Shown piece by piece: positions 44,248 to 53,207 of a stretch of DNA of 64,000 bases. How positions within the stretch are numbered: position 1 is the first letter of the stretch; every line of letters begins with the position of its first letter. The translations under genes were made by a program, and so were the position numbers. Location: contig NZ_PXYI01000009.1 of NCBI RefSeq assembly GCF_003012735.1, positions 62,001 to 126,000 of the forward strand, written 5' to 3'. Under the pieces are notes generated by a model. That model saw nothing but the letters and a program-made list of their open reading frames with translations. It did no database searches and was not told the origin of the DNA. The stretch comes from Allosphingosinicella deserti (GTDB lineage: Bacteria > Pseudomonadota > Alphaproteobacteria > Sphingomonadales > Sphingomonadaceae).

Positions 44248-44856
44248 TTAACCCATCACCTCCAGCGGCGGCAGCCATCCCGGCAGATGCCGGATCCGGG
44301 CGAGCCAGGCGTGCAGCTTCGGAAAGGCGGCGAGGTCCAACTCCGCCACATCTTCGTAAAGGAGGTAGGCGGAGCAGGCCAGATCCGCCGCCGAGACCTT
44401 CTCGCCCATCAGGAACGGCCTCACGGTGACTGCCTCCTCCAGCACGGCGAGATCGGCCATCATCCGGGCTTTGAGCCACGCCATCGCGTCCGGCGTGAGC
44501 GGTGCCGCCAAGAGAGAATGGAAGCGGTAAATGGGCAGCGCGAGGCCGATCCGGTTGGCCTCCCAGAACAGCCATTCCGTGAGACGATCCGTATCGACAT
44601 CCCAGCCAAGCCCCCGATGCTCGCGAGCGAGGTGCAGGAGGATGGCATTGGACTGCACGATCGGTCGATCGTCGACCATCAGCACCGGCACCTCGCCGAA
44701 CCGGCTCGCGCGCTGCCATTCGGGATCGCGTTGCTCCCGTGACGGCCGAATGTCGATCGAACGATATTCATGCTCGATGCCGAGCAGGAGAAGAGCCAGC
44801 CGAACCTTGTAGGAATGGCCCGACTGGAGACTGCCATACAGTCGATATCTGGTCAC
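44248..44856 (-). CDS. Glutathione S-transferase family protein
   Basis: A 202-residue GST. The thioredoxin-like N-domain begins RYRLYGSLQSGHSYKVRLAL, and the glutathione-binding EVPVLMVD and PIVQSNAILLHLA (SNAI) motifs follow. The C-terminal helical domain contains MGEKVSAADLACSAYL. The usual catalytic Ser/Tyr/Cys near the N-terminus is not obvious (Ser9-Gln11 region). It may conjugate or bind glutathione. It lies 27 bp upstream of the L,D-transpeptidase stop on the same strand. Confidence 0.85.
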   Translation of the reverse strand: MTRYRLYGSLQSGHSYKVRLALLLLGIEHEYRSIDIRPSREQRDPEWQRASRFGEVPVLMVDDRPIVQSNAILLHLAREHRGLGWDVDTDRLTEWLFWEANRIGLALPIYRFHSLLAAPLTPDAMAWLKARMMADLAVLEEAVTVRPFLMGEKVSAADLACSAYLLYEDVAELDLAAFPKLHAWLARIRHLPGWLPPLEVMG

Positions 44857-44882
44857 GTCCGCCCCCGCTTCGGCAATCTCGA

Positions 44883-46193
44883 TCAGCCCCCCGACCGAGG
44901 GGTGCTTTCGTCCGCGACCGCGTAGCGGTTCAGCAAGGCCGCGTCGCGCGCATAGGGGTCGGCCCGGAACTGGACGCCGTCGGGACCGCCTTCCGCGGTC
45001 AGATAGGTGATGTAGACCGGCACCGGCCGCTCAAGCGGGACATCCTCCTCGACGGCCGGATCCTTGCCCGTGGGCATCGCGCCGAACAGCCAATTCGCGA
45101 GCCGCTTGGCATCCTCGACGCGCACGCAGCCGTTGCTGAGCCAGCGATCCTGCTGCTGGAACAGCGACTTGTCGTTGGTGTCGTGAAGGTAGATGCCGAA
45201 ATCGTTGGGCAGCATGAACTTGATCATGCCCATCGAATTGCCTCGGCCGGGGAGCTGACGAATGCGCAGCTCCGTCTTGCGCTCGGCAACCGCCTGCCAG
45301 TCGACGCTCGCCGGATCGACTTGACGGGCATCGTCGGTCCAATCGGAGAGGATCTCGTAGCGTTCGGCCGCAATATGGCCGAGACCTTCGCTCAGCACCT
45401 TAGGCGCGACCAAGGTCTGGGCGAGGTCGGCCGGCACGTTCCAGTAAGGATTGACGCTGGCATAGCGAATCTGCGCTGCCATCATGGGCGTCGCAGAGGC
45501 GGCCTTGCCGACGATCACCTTCATGCTGTCACGCACGTCGCTGCCCTCGATCATGAACAAGCGGGCTGCGCCGACGTCGACAAGCACGTAGCGGCCCTTC
45601 TCGTCCGTGCCCGGGAGCGCCTTGGCCCGATCGAGATTCAACATCAGGACCCGCTCGTAATACGCCGCGCCACGGTTCAATGAGGCGATCGTCCCCTCGC
45701 CGGCGATGCCGTCCGCCTTGATCGCATGCACCTGCTGATAGCGCTTCACCGCCGCGGCGAGCGCATTGTCATATCCGCCGGCAGTACCGAGACCCAGGCG
45801 TTCGCGCAGAAGCGACACCCGCTCGCCCGTCGCCCCGGGCTTCAGCACCGGGCCTGCCGGGATCGGTGTCTGCGGAAGCGCGCCCCAAGTGGTGCGATAT
45901 CGGACCAGTCCCCTGCGGAGCTGCGTGTAGACCGGGTTGACCGGGAGGAAGAGATCGGTCGCCGATCCTGCTTCGTCCTTGAGCCCGATCTCGTGGAGCA
46001 GACCCTCACGTTTGTGCACCGCCGGCGCCATTTCGGGATCGACGAAGATCATGTCCACGCCCTGCTGGACGCTGGGCGGGATCTCGACCGGCTCGATCGG
46101 ACGGCTGTCGCGCCCGATTGGCGAAGGGGCCGCCACGGAGGAGGTGCTTGCGCCAAGCGCAAGGAGAAGCAACGGGATACGAACGAATCTCAT
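44883..46193 (-). CDS. L,D-transpeptidase (YcbB-like)
   Basis: A 436-residue exported protein with a signal (RIPLLLLALGASTSSVAA). A peptidoglycan-binding domain occurs near 135-190 (GERVSLLRERLGL, DNALAAAVKRYQQVHAIKADG). The YkuD catalytic domain contains FGIYLHDTNDKSLF and the active-site WLSNGCVRVEDAKRL with the Cys nucleophile. These enzymes form 3-3 peptide crosslinks or attach lipoproteins to the wall. The start at 46193 is chosen because the upstream in-frame ATG gives a non-signal, Arg-rich extension. Confidence 0.9.
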   Translation of the reverse strand: MRFVRIPLLLLALGASTSSVAAPSPIGRDSRPIEPVEIPPSVQQGVDMIFVDPEMAPAVHKREGLLHEIGLKDEAGSATDLFLPVNPVYTQLRRGLVRYRTTWGALPQTPIPAGPVLKPGATGERVSLLRERLGLGTAGGYDNALAAAVKRYQQVHAIKADGIAGEGTIASLNRGAAYYERVLMLNLDRAKALPGTDEKGRYVLVDVGAARLFMIEGSDVRDSMKVIVGKAASATPMMAAQIRYASVNPYWNVPADLAQTLVAPKVLSEGLGHIAAERYEILSDWTDDARQVDPASVDWQAVAERKTELRIRQLPGRGNSMGMIKFMLPNDFGIYLHDTNDKSLFQQQDRWLSNGCVRVEDAKRLANWLFGAMPTGKDPAVEEDVPLERPVPVYITYLTAEGGPDGVQFRADPYARDAALLNRYAVADESTPRSGG

Positions 46194-46383
46194 CCTGCGC
46201 CTCTGCCTTTCTCTACCTGAATCGAAGCCGAACCAGCCCATGTCATGTCGTTCCCCGGTGCGCCGCTGCAAAAGGTAGGAACGTTCCGAAGCCGATCAGG
46301 ATGCAGGCCCTCCTTCGGTGCCTCGCATGATTGTGCGGCACGGGCACCTGCCCTACCCTTCGCCGCAATTGGGAGGAAAGACT

Positions 46384-47178
46384 ATGAAGAGCAGGTTTTT
46401 CGCGGCAATTGCGGCTTTCGTTGCCGGATCCGTTGCGGCGTCCGCAGCTTCGGCGACGGAGTGGCCGAACGGCGCCAAGACCGCAGTCGTGCTCACCTAT
46501 GACGATGCGCTGACCTCACAGCTCGATCACGCCGTACCGCTGCTCAACCAGGCGGGCCTCAAAGCCACCTTCTTCCTCGCAAACGTCAAGCAGGCGGATC
46601 TGCCGCGCTGGCGCGCCGCCGCAGCCGAGGGCCACGAGCTCGGCAACCACACCATCTTCCATCCCTGCTCGGCGGCGAGTTTCCCCGCCGACCCGCGCTA
46701 CACATCTGAAGCCTATACCGTGCCGTCCATGCTCAAGGAAATCGAGCAGCAGAATGTGCTGCTGACCGCGATCGACGGTAAGCCGCGCCACGGTATGGCG
46801 ACCCCCTGCGGGCAAAGCGTGGCCGGCGGCGCCGACTATCTCGAGGCACTGCGGGCGGCCGGATTCGTCACCTACGTCCGCGGCGTCAACGTCACGCCTG
46901 AGGATCTGCGCCGGGATGCGTCCAGGATCGATCCCATGCATGTTCCCGCGCGCGGCTTTCCCGAAAGTGCGACCGGACGAGACCTGATCGCATTCGCCGA
47001 GCAGGGCCGCGACGGCGGCGGACTGGCCGTATTCCTCTTCCACGGCGTGGCCGGAGACTATCTCCAGGTGTCGGACACCGCACACCGAGAGCTGGTCGCC
47101 TGGCTTGCCGCCAACCGTAAGGATATCTGGGTGACGACCCTACAGGAGGCGCTGGACTGGGCCAAAGCGCACCCCTGA
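46384..47178 (+). CDS. Secreted polysaccharide deacetylase
   Basis: A 264-residue exported NodB-like protein: signal AAFVAGSVAASAASA, then AVVLTYDDALTSQLDHAV and ATFFLANVKQADL. The second motif is ELGNHTIFHPCS, giving the His pair that binds metal with the first Asp. The first motif is TYDDA instead of the usual TFDDG. The end has FLFHGVAGDYLQV. GGAGG precedes the ATG. The substrate (peptidoglycan or a polysaccharide) is unknown. It diverges from the L,D-transpeptidase gene. Confidence 0.87.
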   Translation: MKSRFFAAIAAFVAGSVAASAASATEWPNGAKTAVVLTYDDALTSQLDHAVPLLNQAGLKATFFLANVKQADLPRWRAAAAEGHELGNHTIFHPCSAASFPADPRYTSEAYTVPSMLKEIEQQNVLLTAIDGKPRHGMATPCGQSVAGGADYLEALRAAGFVTYVRGVNVTPEDLRRDASRIDPMHVPARGFPESATGRDLIAFAEQGRDGGGLAVFLFHGVAGDYLQVSDTAHRELVAWLAANRKDIWVTTLQEALDWAKAHP

Positions 47179-47241
47179 GGTCGTGCTGGCAAGCCCGAGC
47201 GGCATTTCGCTGCCACTGACATGATGCGCTGAAGCCAGATC

Positions 47242-47259
47242 GGGCGGCTAGGGCCGCCC
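47242..47259. terminator. Hairpin between convergent deacetylase and VOC genes
   Basis: GGGCGGC-TAGG-GCCGCCC, a perfect 7-bp stem with a 4-nt loop 64 bp after the deacetylase stop and 8 bp from the VOC stop. It is placed to serve both directions. Confidence 0.6.
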
Positions 47260-47266
47260 CTCGGTC

Positions 47267-47659
47267 TTACTGCTCGCGCGGAAGCCGGTACAGGGCGCAC
47301 AATTTGTTGCCGGCGGGATCGCGCAGATAGGCAAGATAGAGGTTGCCGAAGCCGCTCTCGCGAACTCCTGGAGGATCTTCGCACGGCGTGCCGCCATGCG
47401 CGACACCCGCTGCATGCCATGCGTCGACGGCCTCCGAGCTGGAGGCCGCAAATCCGATCGTCCCGCCGTTTGCGTGGCACGCCGGATCGCCGTCGATCGG
47501 CTTGCCGATGGCGAACGTACCCGTCTTCGTGCGGTAGAAGACACGGCCCTTGTCATCGACGAAACCCGGCGGCGCGCCGAGCGTGCCCAGCAACGCATCG
47601 TAGAATGTCTTCGACTGCTCGATGTCGTTGGACCCGACCATAACATGGCTGAACATCAT
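47267..47659 (-). CDS. VOC/glyoxalase-fold protein
   Basis: A 130-residue vicinal oxygen chelate protein: first beta-alpha unit FSHVMVGSNDIEQSKTFYDA, then GTIGFAASSSEAVDAWHAAG and the final RDPAGNKLCALYR. This is a dimeric small-metabolite resistance or dioxygenase fold with unknown substrate. Ligand His5 and the last Glu are not clearly conserved. It stands alone. Confidence 0.85.
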   Translation of the reverse strand: MMFSHVMVGSNDIEQSKTFYDALLGTLGAPPGFVDDKGRVFYRTKTGTFAIGKPIDGDPACHANGGTIGFAASSSEAVDAWHAAGVAHGGTPCEDPPGVRESGFGNLYLAYLRDPAGNKLCALYRLPREQ

Positions 47660-47742
47660 CTCTCCCCTCGGTTGCGGGCATGCCGCGTGTAGCCGGATGC
47701 ACCACGGCAGCGGGCTTGTCGATCACCGGCCTACCGGGGCGC

Positions 47743-49653
47743 TCAATAGGTCGGTGCGATCTGCATCTGCGGCAGCGGTCGCGGCGCGTCGACGCTGAGA
47801 TCGGGTCCGAGATCCTTCCACGCCTCGCCGCGCGAGACCAGTTCCTCCATCAAGGCTTCCGCCGCCGCGCGCCGATCCTGCGTCCGGAATCTGTAGGAGG
47901 GCGCCTCCGGAACTCCGGTGCGCGCAGTGTCGAAAGCGCGTCGATAGGCGGGGACCTTTGGCCCGTTGGCATCGCTCTCGGCGATCTTGATCGTGTAGCG
48001 CTGCAGCGCGGAGGCGAGATTGCGCCAGCGTATCCAATGATGGTTGTCGAAGCTGAAATCGTAGAGCCGCTCTCCGGCTGCGGTACCCTTCTCGGAGATG
48101 CGAGTCAGCACCGCTTGCGGCATATCGAGGTTCATTCCGCCCTCGCTGCGATCGAGCTCTATGTGGACGATGCGATCACGCTGGCCCGGCGCACGTGACT
48201 GCAGCAGATCCCGCCAATTCTGCATGGTGGCGACAATACCGAACAGAAAGCGCGAAATCTCGGCCGCGGCAAGCGTTCGGCCGACAGCGTGATAAGTGCG
48301 CTGCCAACCCTGATTGTTCTCCGAAGGGAGAAACACGGACTCTTCGATTGATTGCTGCCCGCCCAGCCCGGCGCCTGCCGAGGCGTCCGACCCGGGATAG
48401 ACGAGGTTGATGGCGAAGGTCGGCCATAGAGGCAGTGGCGCATCGAAAAGGTGGATCGGGAAGTTGCTAGTAATGCCGCCATCCGAAAACCAGCAGATCC
48501 GCATCGCCGTGATGCGTGTCCCCGCCGCCCCGCCGCTGGTGGTGAGCCCATCGGTGCTCGCGAGCAGGCTCTTCTCGTCACCTCCAGCCTGCGTACCCGC
48601 CGACCCGGCTCCGGCGGTGCGTGACCGTTCGCGCGCAGCCGGCTCGTGCAGCGGCACCGCACTCAGCAGCAGCGGGAAGCTGAGGCTCATCCGCATTGCG
48701 ACGAGCACGGGCATATCGGCACGGATCGGCAACCGGTGATAGTCGATCCCGCCGATCCGGTCCGGCGGCCCCGCCTTGTCGACCATCCACGCGACCACTT
48801 CCGACGGAAAGAGCAAATCGAACTGGTCGCGCCGGAACCAGAAACCGCCGTTCTCGAACGGCAAAGTCCGCGGCTCGTGGTGTGAAACACCCGTGGTGAT
48901 CATCTGCAAGGTGATCGCCCGCTCGGTGACCGGCTCATCCGGATAGCGCGGGGCATTCCAGAGATCGCCGAAGGTCAGCGGATCGTCGGTCGGCTTGCCG
49001 GAAAGCTCCTGCAGCACCGTGTGAAGCCAAACAGTGAGGGCCGGGCGCGACGCGTTCGCGGGTCCAAGGCCAGAACACAGCCCCAGCAGATTGCGCCGCG
49101 CGACCCGCGCGAGCCTCAGAAGGGCGAAGATCGCGCCGCCAAGATAGGCGCAGAGCAAAGCCGGCAGCAAAGCCGCCGTGACTCCGTCTGCCTGCCCGAT
49201 CGCGTAGCCGACACCGAGGAACAGGCCGAGCATCAGCAAGGTTTCCAGCGGTGCCGTGGCGAAGATCGCGAACAGGAACGCCGTCGCCTTTCTCACGATG
49301 CCGCCGTTGCCGGTAATCGTTACAAGCGCGCGATAGGCATTGCGAAGTCCCGAGGCGGGCTGGAACAAGGATGCGATGAAGCCCTGCGTGGCGAGCGTCC
49401 GGGAAACTCCCTCTAGCCCCTCGAAGCCGGCCCGGGCTTCGTCGGCGACCGCCTGCCCTGCCACCTTCTTGCGGTCACCGACCGCTGCTGCGGCTGAGGC
49501 GGCAGCAGCGATCGCGCCGGCCGAGGTTCCGCCGATATTCTTGAACCGGAAATCGCGACTGAGGGCCAGCACCGCATTGGGATAGACGATGCCGCTGGTG
49601 ATCCCTCCCTTCATCACCAGATCGCAATAACGGGTGGGTGCGCGCGTGCTCAT
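47743..49653 (-). CDS. Patatin-like phospholipase with membrane helices
   Basis: A 636-residue protein. The patatin hydrolase core begins VMKGGITSGIVYPNAV, has the nucleophile elbow GGTSAGAIAA (Ser44) and the catalytic Asp in FSDGGITSNFPI (Asp392). Between these lie two hydrophobic segments near 124-150 and 158-182, so the core is split by a membrane hairpin insert. A low-complexity Gly/Ser/Thr stretch near 345-380 precedes the DGG motif. It probably acts as a lipid acyl hydrolase at the inner membrane. The start ATG lies 14 bp after the stop of the upstream MetX-like gene, and the two appear co-transcribed. Confidence 0.87.
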   Translation of the reverse strand: MSTRAPTRYCDLVMKGGITSGIVYPNAVLALSRDFRFKNIGGTSAGAIAAAASAAAAVGDRKKVAGQAVADEARAGFEGLEGVSRTLATQGFIASLFQPASGLRNAYRALVTITGNGGIVRKATAFLFAIFATAPLETLLMLGLFLGVGYAIGQADGVTAALLPALLCAYLGGAIFALLRLARVARRNLLGLCSGLGPANASRPALTVWLHTVLQELSGKPTDDPLTFGDLWNAPRYPDEPVTERAITLQMITTGVSHHEPRTLPFENGGFWFRRDQFDLLFPSEVVAWMVDKAGPPDRIGGIDYHRLPIRADMPVLVAMRMSLSFPLLLSAVPLHEPAARERSRTAGAGSAGTQAGGDEKSLLASTDGLTTSGGAAGTRITAMRICWFSDGGITSNFPIHLFDAPLPLWPTFAINLVYPGSDASAGAGLGGQQSIEESVFLPSENNQGWQRTYHAVGRTLAAAEISRFLFGIVATMQNWRDLLQSRAPGQRDRIVHIELDRSEGGMNLDMPQAVLTRISEKGTAAGERLYDFSFDNHHWIRWRNLASALQRYTIKIAESDANGPKVPAYRRAFDTARTGVPEAPSYRFRTQDRRAAAEALMEELVSRGEAWKDLGPDLSVDAPRPLPQMQIAPTY

Positions 49654-49667
49654 GACATCCCCTTGGC

Positions 49668-50804
49668 TCAGTGCGCCGGCGGCGTCTCCGTCCGTGCCAG
49701 AAGCGCGACGAGATCGTCTTTCCAGAAGCGCGCCCAGGTGTGGGTGCCGTGGCCGCGCGTCTCGTCACTCTCTTCGATCAGCCGGAAACGCGTGTCCTTC
49801 ATCCGCGCCACCGCCTGCTGTGGGAAATCGAAGTTGCGCGGATTGATGAAGTCGTCGGCCGAGTTGATCCAGGTCGTCGGCGCGGTAATCGCCTCCAGCT
49901 TTGGCCAGGGATCGTAATTTCGAGACGATTCCACCTGGTAGAGCAAATCGTTGGCATCGATGCTGGCCATCGAAGCTTCGATCCTCCCGCGCGCATAGGC
50001 CGCGGCAGCGTCGCGCCTCGGGTAGGCTTTCTGAAGCTGGAGCGGGGCCGCGCCGGCAGTGAACAGCAGGGTCGCCGCGGTGCGGAGGCCCTGAACCGGC
50101 TGTGCCTGGTAATTGCCCCCGGCCCAGGCCGGATCGGCCTTGATCCCGTCGATCAGCAATTGCCGCCACATCCGGTTGAGCCCGGCAATCTGAACCGGCT
50201 CGCAGGCGAGCGGCATCAGCGCCCGGCTGTAATCCGGATGGGTCTCGCCCCAGACGAAGCTGTGCATGCAGCCCATCGACGTCCCCATGATCAGCCGCAT
50301 TCGCTTAATGCCGAGATGCTGGGTCAGCAGGCGATGCTGCGCATCGACCATGTCGTCGTAATCGTAATCGGGGAAACGCATCCGCAGACCGTCGGATGGC
50401 TTGGAAGATTTGCCGTGGCCGATATTGTCGGGAAGGATGATCCAGTAGCGGGTGATGTCGAGCGGCTGGCCCGGTCCATAAAGCTGGTCGGCAAATTGCG
50501 GCGACAGGAACTGCTTCCCCGTGCCGCCGGTACCGTGCAGCACCATCACGGCATTGTCGATCTTGCCTTTGGCATTGCGATGCGGCTTTCCAAGCGTCGT
50601 GTAGTGGATGCGCAGGGACCGCAGCGTCTGCCCCGACTGAAAGCGGAAGTCGCGGATCACATAGTCGCCCTCCTCCGTCGGCCAGGCCTTCTCCGGCAAA
50701 GCAGGCGAAGTCGCGCTTGCGATCGGAGGAGTCTGGGCCCCGACGGGTGGAGCGGATCCGGCCTGGGCCGAGAGCGATGCAAGGAAAGCAACGAGTGGCA
50801 GCAT
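49668..50804 (-). CDS. MetX-like alpha/beta hydrolase, likely exported
   Basis: An alpha/beta hydrolase of the homoserine O-acetyltransferase-like group with triad Ser in IMGTSMGCMH, Asp in NSADDFINP and His in RGHGTHTW. It shares IILPDNIGHGKSSKP and MVDAQHRLL with that group. The chosen ATG at 50804 gives a signal-like start (PLVAFLASLSAQAG). An upstream ATG at 50942, two bases after the kinase stop, would add 46 basic residues and is less likely. It is likely an esterase or acyltransferase with unknown substrate, not the methionine-pathway enzyme. Confidence 0.8.
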   Translation of the reverse strand: MLPLVAFLASLSAQAGSAPPVGAQTPPIASATSPALPEKAWPTEEGDYVIRDFRFQSGQTLRSLRIHYTTLGKPHRNAKGKIDNAVMVLHGTGGTGKQFLSPQFADQLYGPGQPLDITRYWIILPDNIGHGKSSKPSDGLRMRFPDYDYDDMVDAQHRLLTQHLGIKRMRLIMGTSMGCMHSFVWGETHPDYSRALMPLACEPVQIAGLNRMWRQLLIDGIKADPAWAGGNYQAQPVQGLRTAATLLFTAGAAPLQLQKAYPRRDAAAAYARGRIEASMASIDANDLLYQVESSRNYDPWPKLEAITAPTTWINSADDFINPRNFDFPQQAVARMKDTRFRLIEESDETRGHGTHTWARFWKDDLVALLARTETPPAH

Positions 50805-50944
50805 GACGGCAGGCTGCACCGGAAGCCGTCCACGGACAAGGGGTTCGGGCCCCGTCCTTCGCTTCTTCACGGGTTCTGCCGTGAAACGATGATGCAGGCT
50901 TCTGCGGGTGAGAACAATGGCCTGCCCCAGAACTTCATACATGG

Positions 50945-52234
50945 TTAGAGAAGACTGGCCGAACCGCGGGTAATCGGAAGCCTGACCCGGGCGACCAGAC
51001 CGCCATCACCATGATTGTCGAAGTCGAGGCTCCCACCGAAGCGGAGCAACAACCGGTGTGCGGTCGGGATGCCGAGCCCGAACCCCCCAGTGTTGCGTGC
51101 CCGTGCGGCATCGAGGCGAAAGAAGGGCGTCAGCACGTCGACGAGGTGAGAGGCCGGAATACCAGGACCGAAGTCACGCAACTCCGCCATCCAGCCATCG
51201 GCATCGTGACGGAAGGACAATGTCGCCCGGCCACCATATTGAAGCGCATTCTCGATCAGCGAATCGAGCGCCATGGTCAGCGGCTCGCTATAGCTCATGA
51301 TCGTAGCCCGCGGTGCGTCGACCTCGAGTGCGTCGCCCCATCGCTGGCGGAGCGCCTCGGCCAGCTCTCCCAGCGCGATCGGTCCCGGCTCGGCGGTGAC
51401 CTGCTGCGCCCTGAGGAAGCGCTGGAGCGAGGACAGCATCGACTCCATCTCGTCGCTGCTGTCGGCGACAAGATCCCGAATGTCTTCGGGCTCGATGAAA
51501 TCGGCGGCGATCTTGATCCGGCTGAGCGGCGTGCGAAGATCGTGGCTGATCGCTTCGAACGCGCTCGCCTGATCGGAGACGAGGCGCGCCAGCCGTTCCT
51601 GCATCTGGTTGAAGGCGCGGCTGAGATTGCGTACGTCGCGCGGACCATGCTCGGCGAAGGAGACCCGGGCGCCCTCTCCGATCCGCTCGGTCGCCTCCGC
51701 AAGGCGACGAAGCGGCGCACCCATCAGCCGCAGGGTATAGAGGACGGCCACCAGGCAAACCAGGGTCAATAGCAAGGTAATCGTCGCTGCCTTCGCCGCG
51801 ATCGGCCAGCGCGCGGAGAGGTTGGCGGAGCGAAAGTTCAGCCATTTGCGCTCGGAAAGCTGCATCGATCCGACGAGGTGCTCACGACCGCCGGAACGCT
51901 GCGTATCGAGGTTCAGCGCGCGGCGGCCGAGTTCCGGCTCCCAGGACAGGATCTCCTCCCGGATCTCCTCGACTCCGGCAACGCCGTGCGGGACGAGCGG
52001 CTCGGAATTGACGGAGACGGTGAGATGCCGAGTGGTCATCAACTGCGATACGTGCTCCCGACCGGCGAGATCGAGGCGATGGCTGACGACGAGCAATTCG
52101 GCAGCACGGCGGGCATGATCGGCGCGCGCCGTGTGACGATCGATCAGGCGGTAAAAAAGCAGGCTCGCAGAGACCTGCAGCAATGCCAGCACGAGGATGA
52201 CGAGCGCAACGCGCCCAAACAGGCGCGGCGGCAT
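50945..52234 (-). CDS. Sensor histidine kinase A of a shared-regulator module
   Basis: A kinase of about 429 residues beginning MPPRLFGRVAL, with GGGAGAG upstream. The first membrane helix VALVILVLALLQVSASLLFY is followed by a periplasmic region of about 110 residues (EEILSWEPELGRRALN), a second helix near 150-170, a HAMP-like segment and the phospho-acceptor His in FEAISHDLRTPLSRIK. The ATP-binding motifs are SLIENALQYGG, DFGPGIP and GFGLGIPTAHRLL. The periplasmic and first-helix regions resemble kinase B (53207-54523). The regulator lies divergently 263 bp away. It could be a second input to that regulator. Confidence 0.88.
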   Translation of the reverse strand: MPPRLFGRVALVILVLALLQVSASLLFYRLIDRHTARADHARRAAELLVVSHRLDLAGREHVSQLMTTRHLTVSVNSEPLVPHGVAGVEEIREEILSWEPELGRRALNLDTQRSGGREHLVGSMQLSERKWLNFRSANLSARWPIAAKAATITLLLTLVCLVAVLYTLRLMGAPLRRLAEATERIGEGARVSFAEHGPRDVRNLSRAFNQMQERLARLVSDQASAFEAISHDLRTPLSRIKIAADFIEPEDIRDLVADSSDEMESMLSSLQRFLRAQQVTAEPGPIALGELAEALRQRWGDALEVDAPRATIMSYSEPLTMALDSLIENALQYGGRATLSFRHDADGWMAELRDFGPGIPASHLVDVLTPFFRLDAARARNTGGFGLGIPTAHRLLLRFGGSLDFDNHGDGGLVARVRLPITRGSASLL

Positions 52235-52496
52235 AAGCCTGTTCTCTCCCATCCCGGCCAGCGTCCCTCTCCTCGCAAGGCACGAATAGGTCTCCGCCTC
52301 AGCCGGTGGAAGCCGAAGCTTCCGCCAATGGGCAAATTTCACCTAAGTCCTTGTCGTGCAGGACTTTACAGGATTGCACGTCCGGAAACGTAACAAAGTG
52401 TTGCTGAAACACCGGCAGGGTCCGGCAGCGGTTGCGCGGCGCGGCGACGAAACCTAGATGGCCGGCCATGCTTTCCAGTGCCAAGGTTCCGACGGC
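52235..52496. promoter_or_regulatory. Divergent regulatory region between kinase A and the response regulator
   Basis: This 262-bp spacer must drive both kinase A and the regulator-kinase B pair. It contains GTAACAAAGTGTTGC near 52389 and TGCAGGACTTTACAGGA near 52355. No repeat with obvious OmpR-type phasing is visible, so no binding site is claimed. Confidence 0.35.
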
Positions 52497-53207
52497 GTGA
52501 GCGCACAGGTCGTTCTGCTCGTCGAGGACGACCCTGCGCTGCGGACGCTGACGGCGCGTGCGCTCCAGCAAAATGGCTATCGCGTGCGCACTGCGGTGTC
52601 CGGTGCCGAGATGTGGACGGCATTCGAGGCGGAGCCGGTCGACTTGATCCTTCTCGATATCATGCTGCCCGGCACGAGCGGCATCGACCTGTGCCGCATG
52701 ATCCGCCAGCGCAGCGACGTGCCGATTATCTTCGTCAGCGCACGCGGCGAGGAAACCGACCGCGTCGTCGGACTGGAACTCGGTGCGGACGACTATCTGG
52801 CGAAGCCGTTCAGCACCCGAGAATTGGTCGCTCGCATTCGTGCCGTTCTGCGCCGCGGCCGCCTCGATGGGCGGCACGGGGCTGAACGCGCAAGCAAGGC
52901 GTTGTTCGACGGGTGGACCGCTGACTTCACGCGCCGCGAGGTGGTCTCACCAACCGGGGGGGTGGTTGAACTCACCGGAGCGGAATTCGATCTGCTGACC
53001 GTCTTTCTCGATCAGCCGCAACGCGTGATCTCGCGGGAGCGGCTGATCGAATTGTCACGGAACCGGCTCGGGGATTCGTCGGACCGGAGCATCGACGTGC
53101 TGGTAAGCCGTCTCCGTCGCAAGCTTTCGACCGATAAGGGCGGCGCGCCCTTCGTCACCGTGCGCGGCGTCGGCTACATGTTCAACGCCGCCGTCGAGCG
53201 GCCTTGA
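52497..53207 (+). CDS. OmpR-family response regulator
   Basis: A 236-residue regulator. Acidic residues are in LLVEDDPALRTL and the phospho-acceptor is Asp54 in LILLDIMLPGTSG, with Lys in DDYLAKPFSTREL. The winged-helix domain ends SRLRRKLSTDKGGAPFVT and VRGVGYMFN. I chose the GTG at 52497 preceded by AAGG. An ATG at 52458 is possible. Its stop overlaps the kinase B start codon by one base (TGATG), making these a coupled pair. Confidence 0.9.
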   Translation: MSAQVVLLVEDDPALRTLTARALQQNGYRVRTAVSGAEMWTAFEAEPVDLILLDIMLPGTSGIDLCRMIRQRSDVPIIFVSARGEETDRVVGLELGADDYLAKPFSTRELVARIRAVLRRGRLDGRHGAERASKALFDGWTADFTRREVVSPTGGVVELTGAEFDLLTVFLDQPQRVISRERLIELSRNRLGDSSDRSIDVLVSRLRRKLSTDKGGAPFVTVRGVGYMFNAAVERP

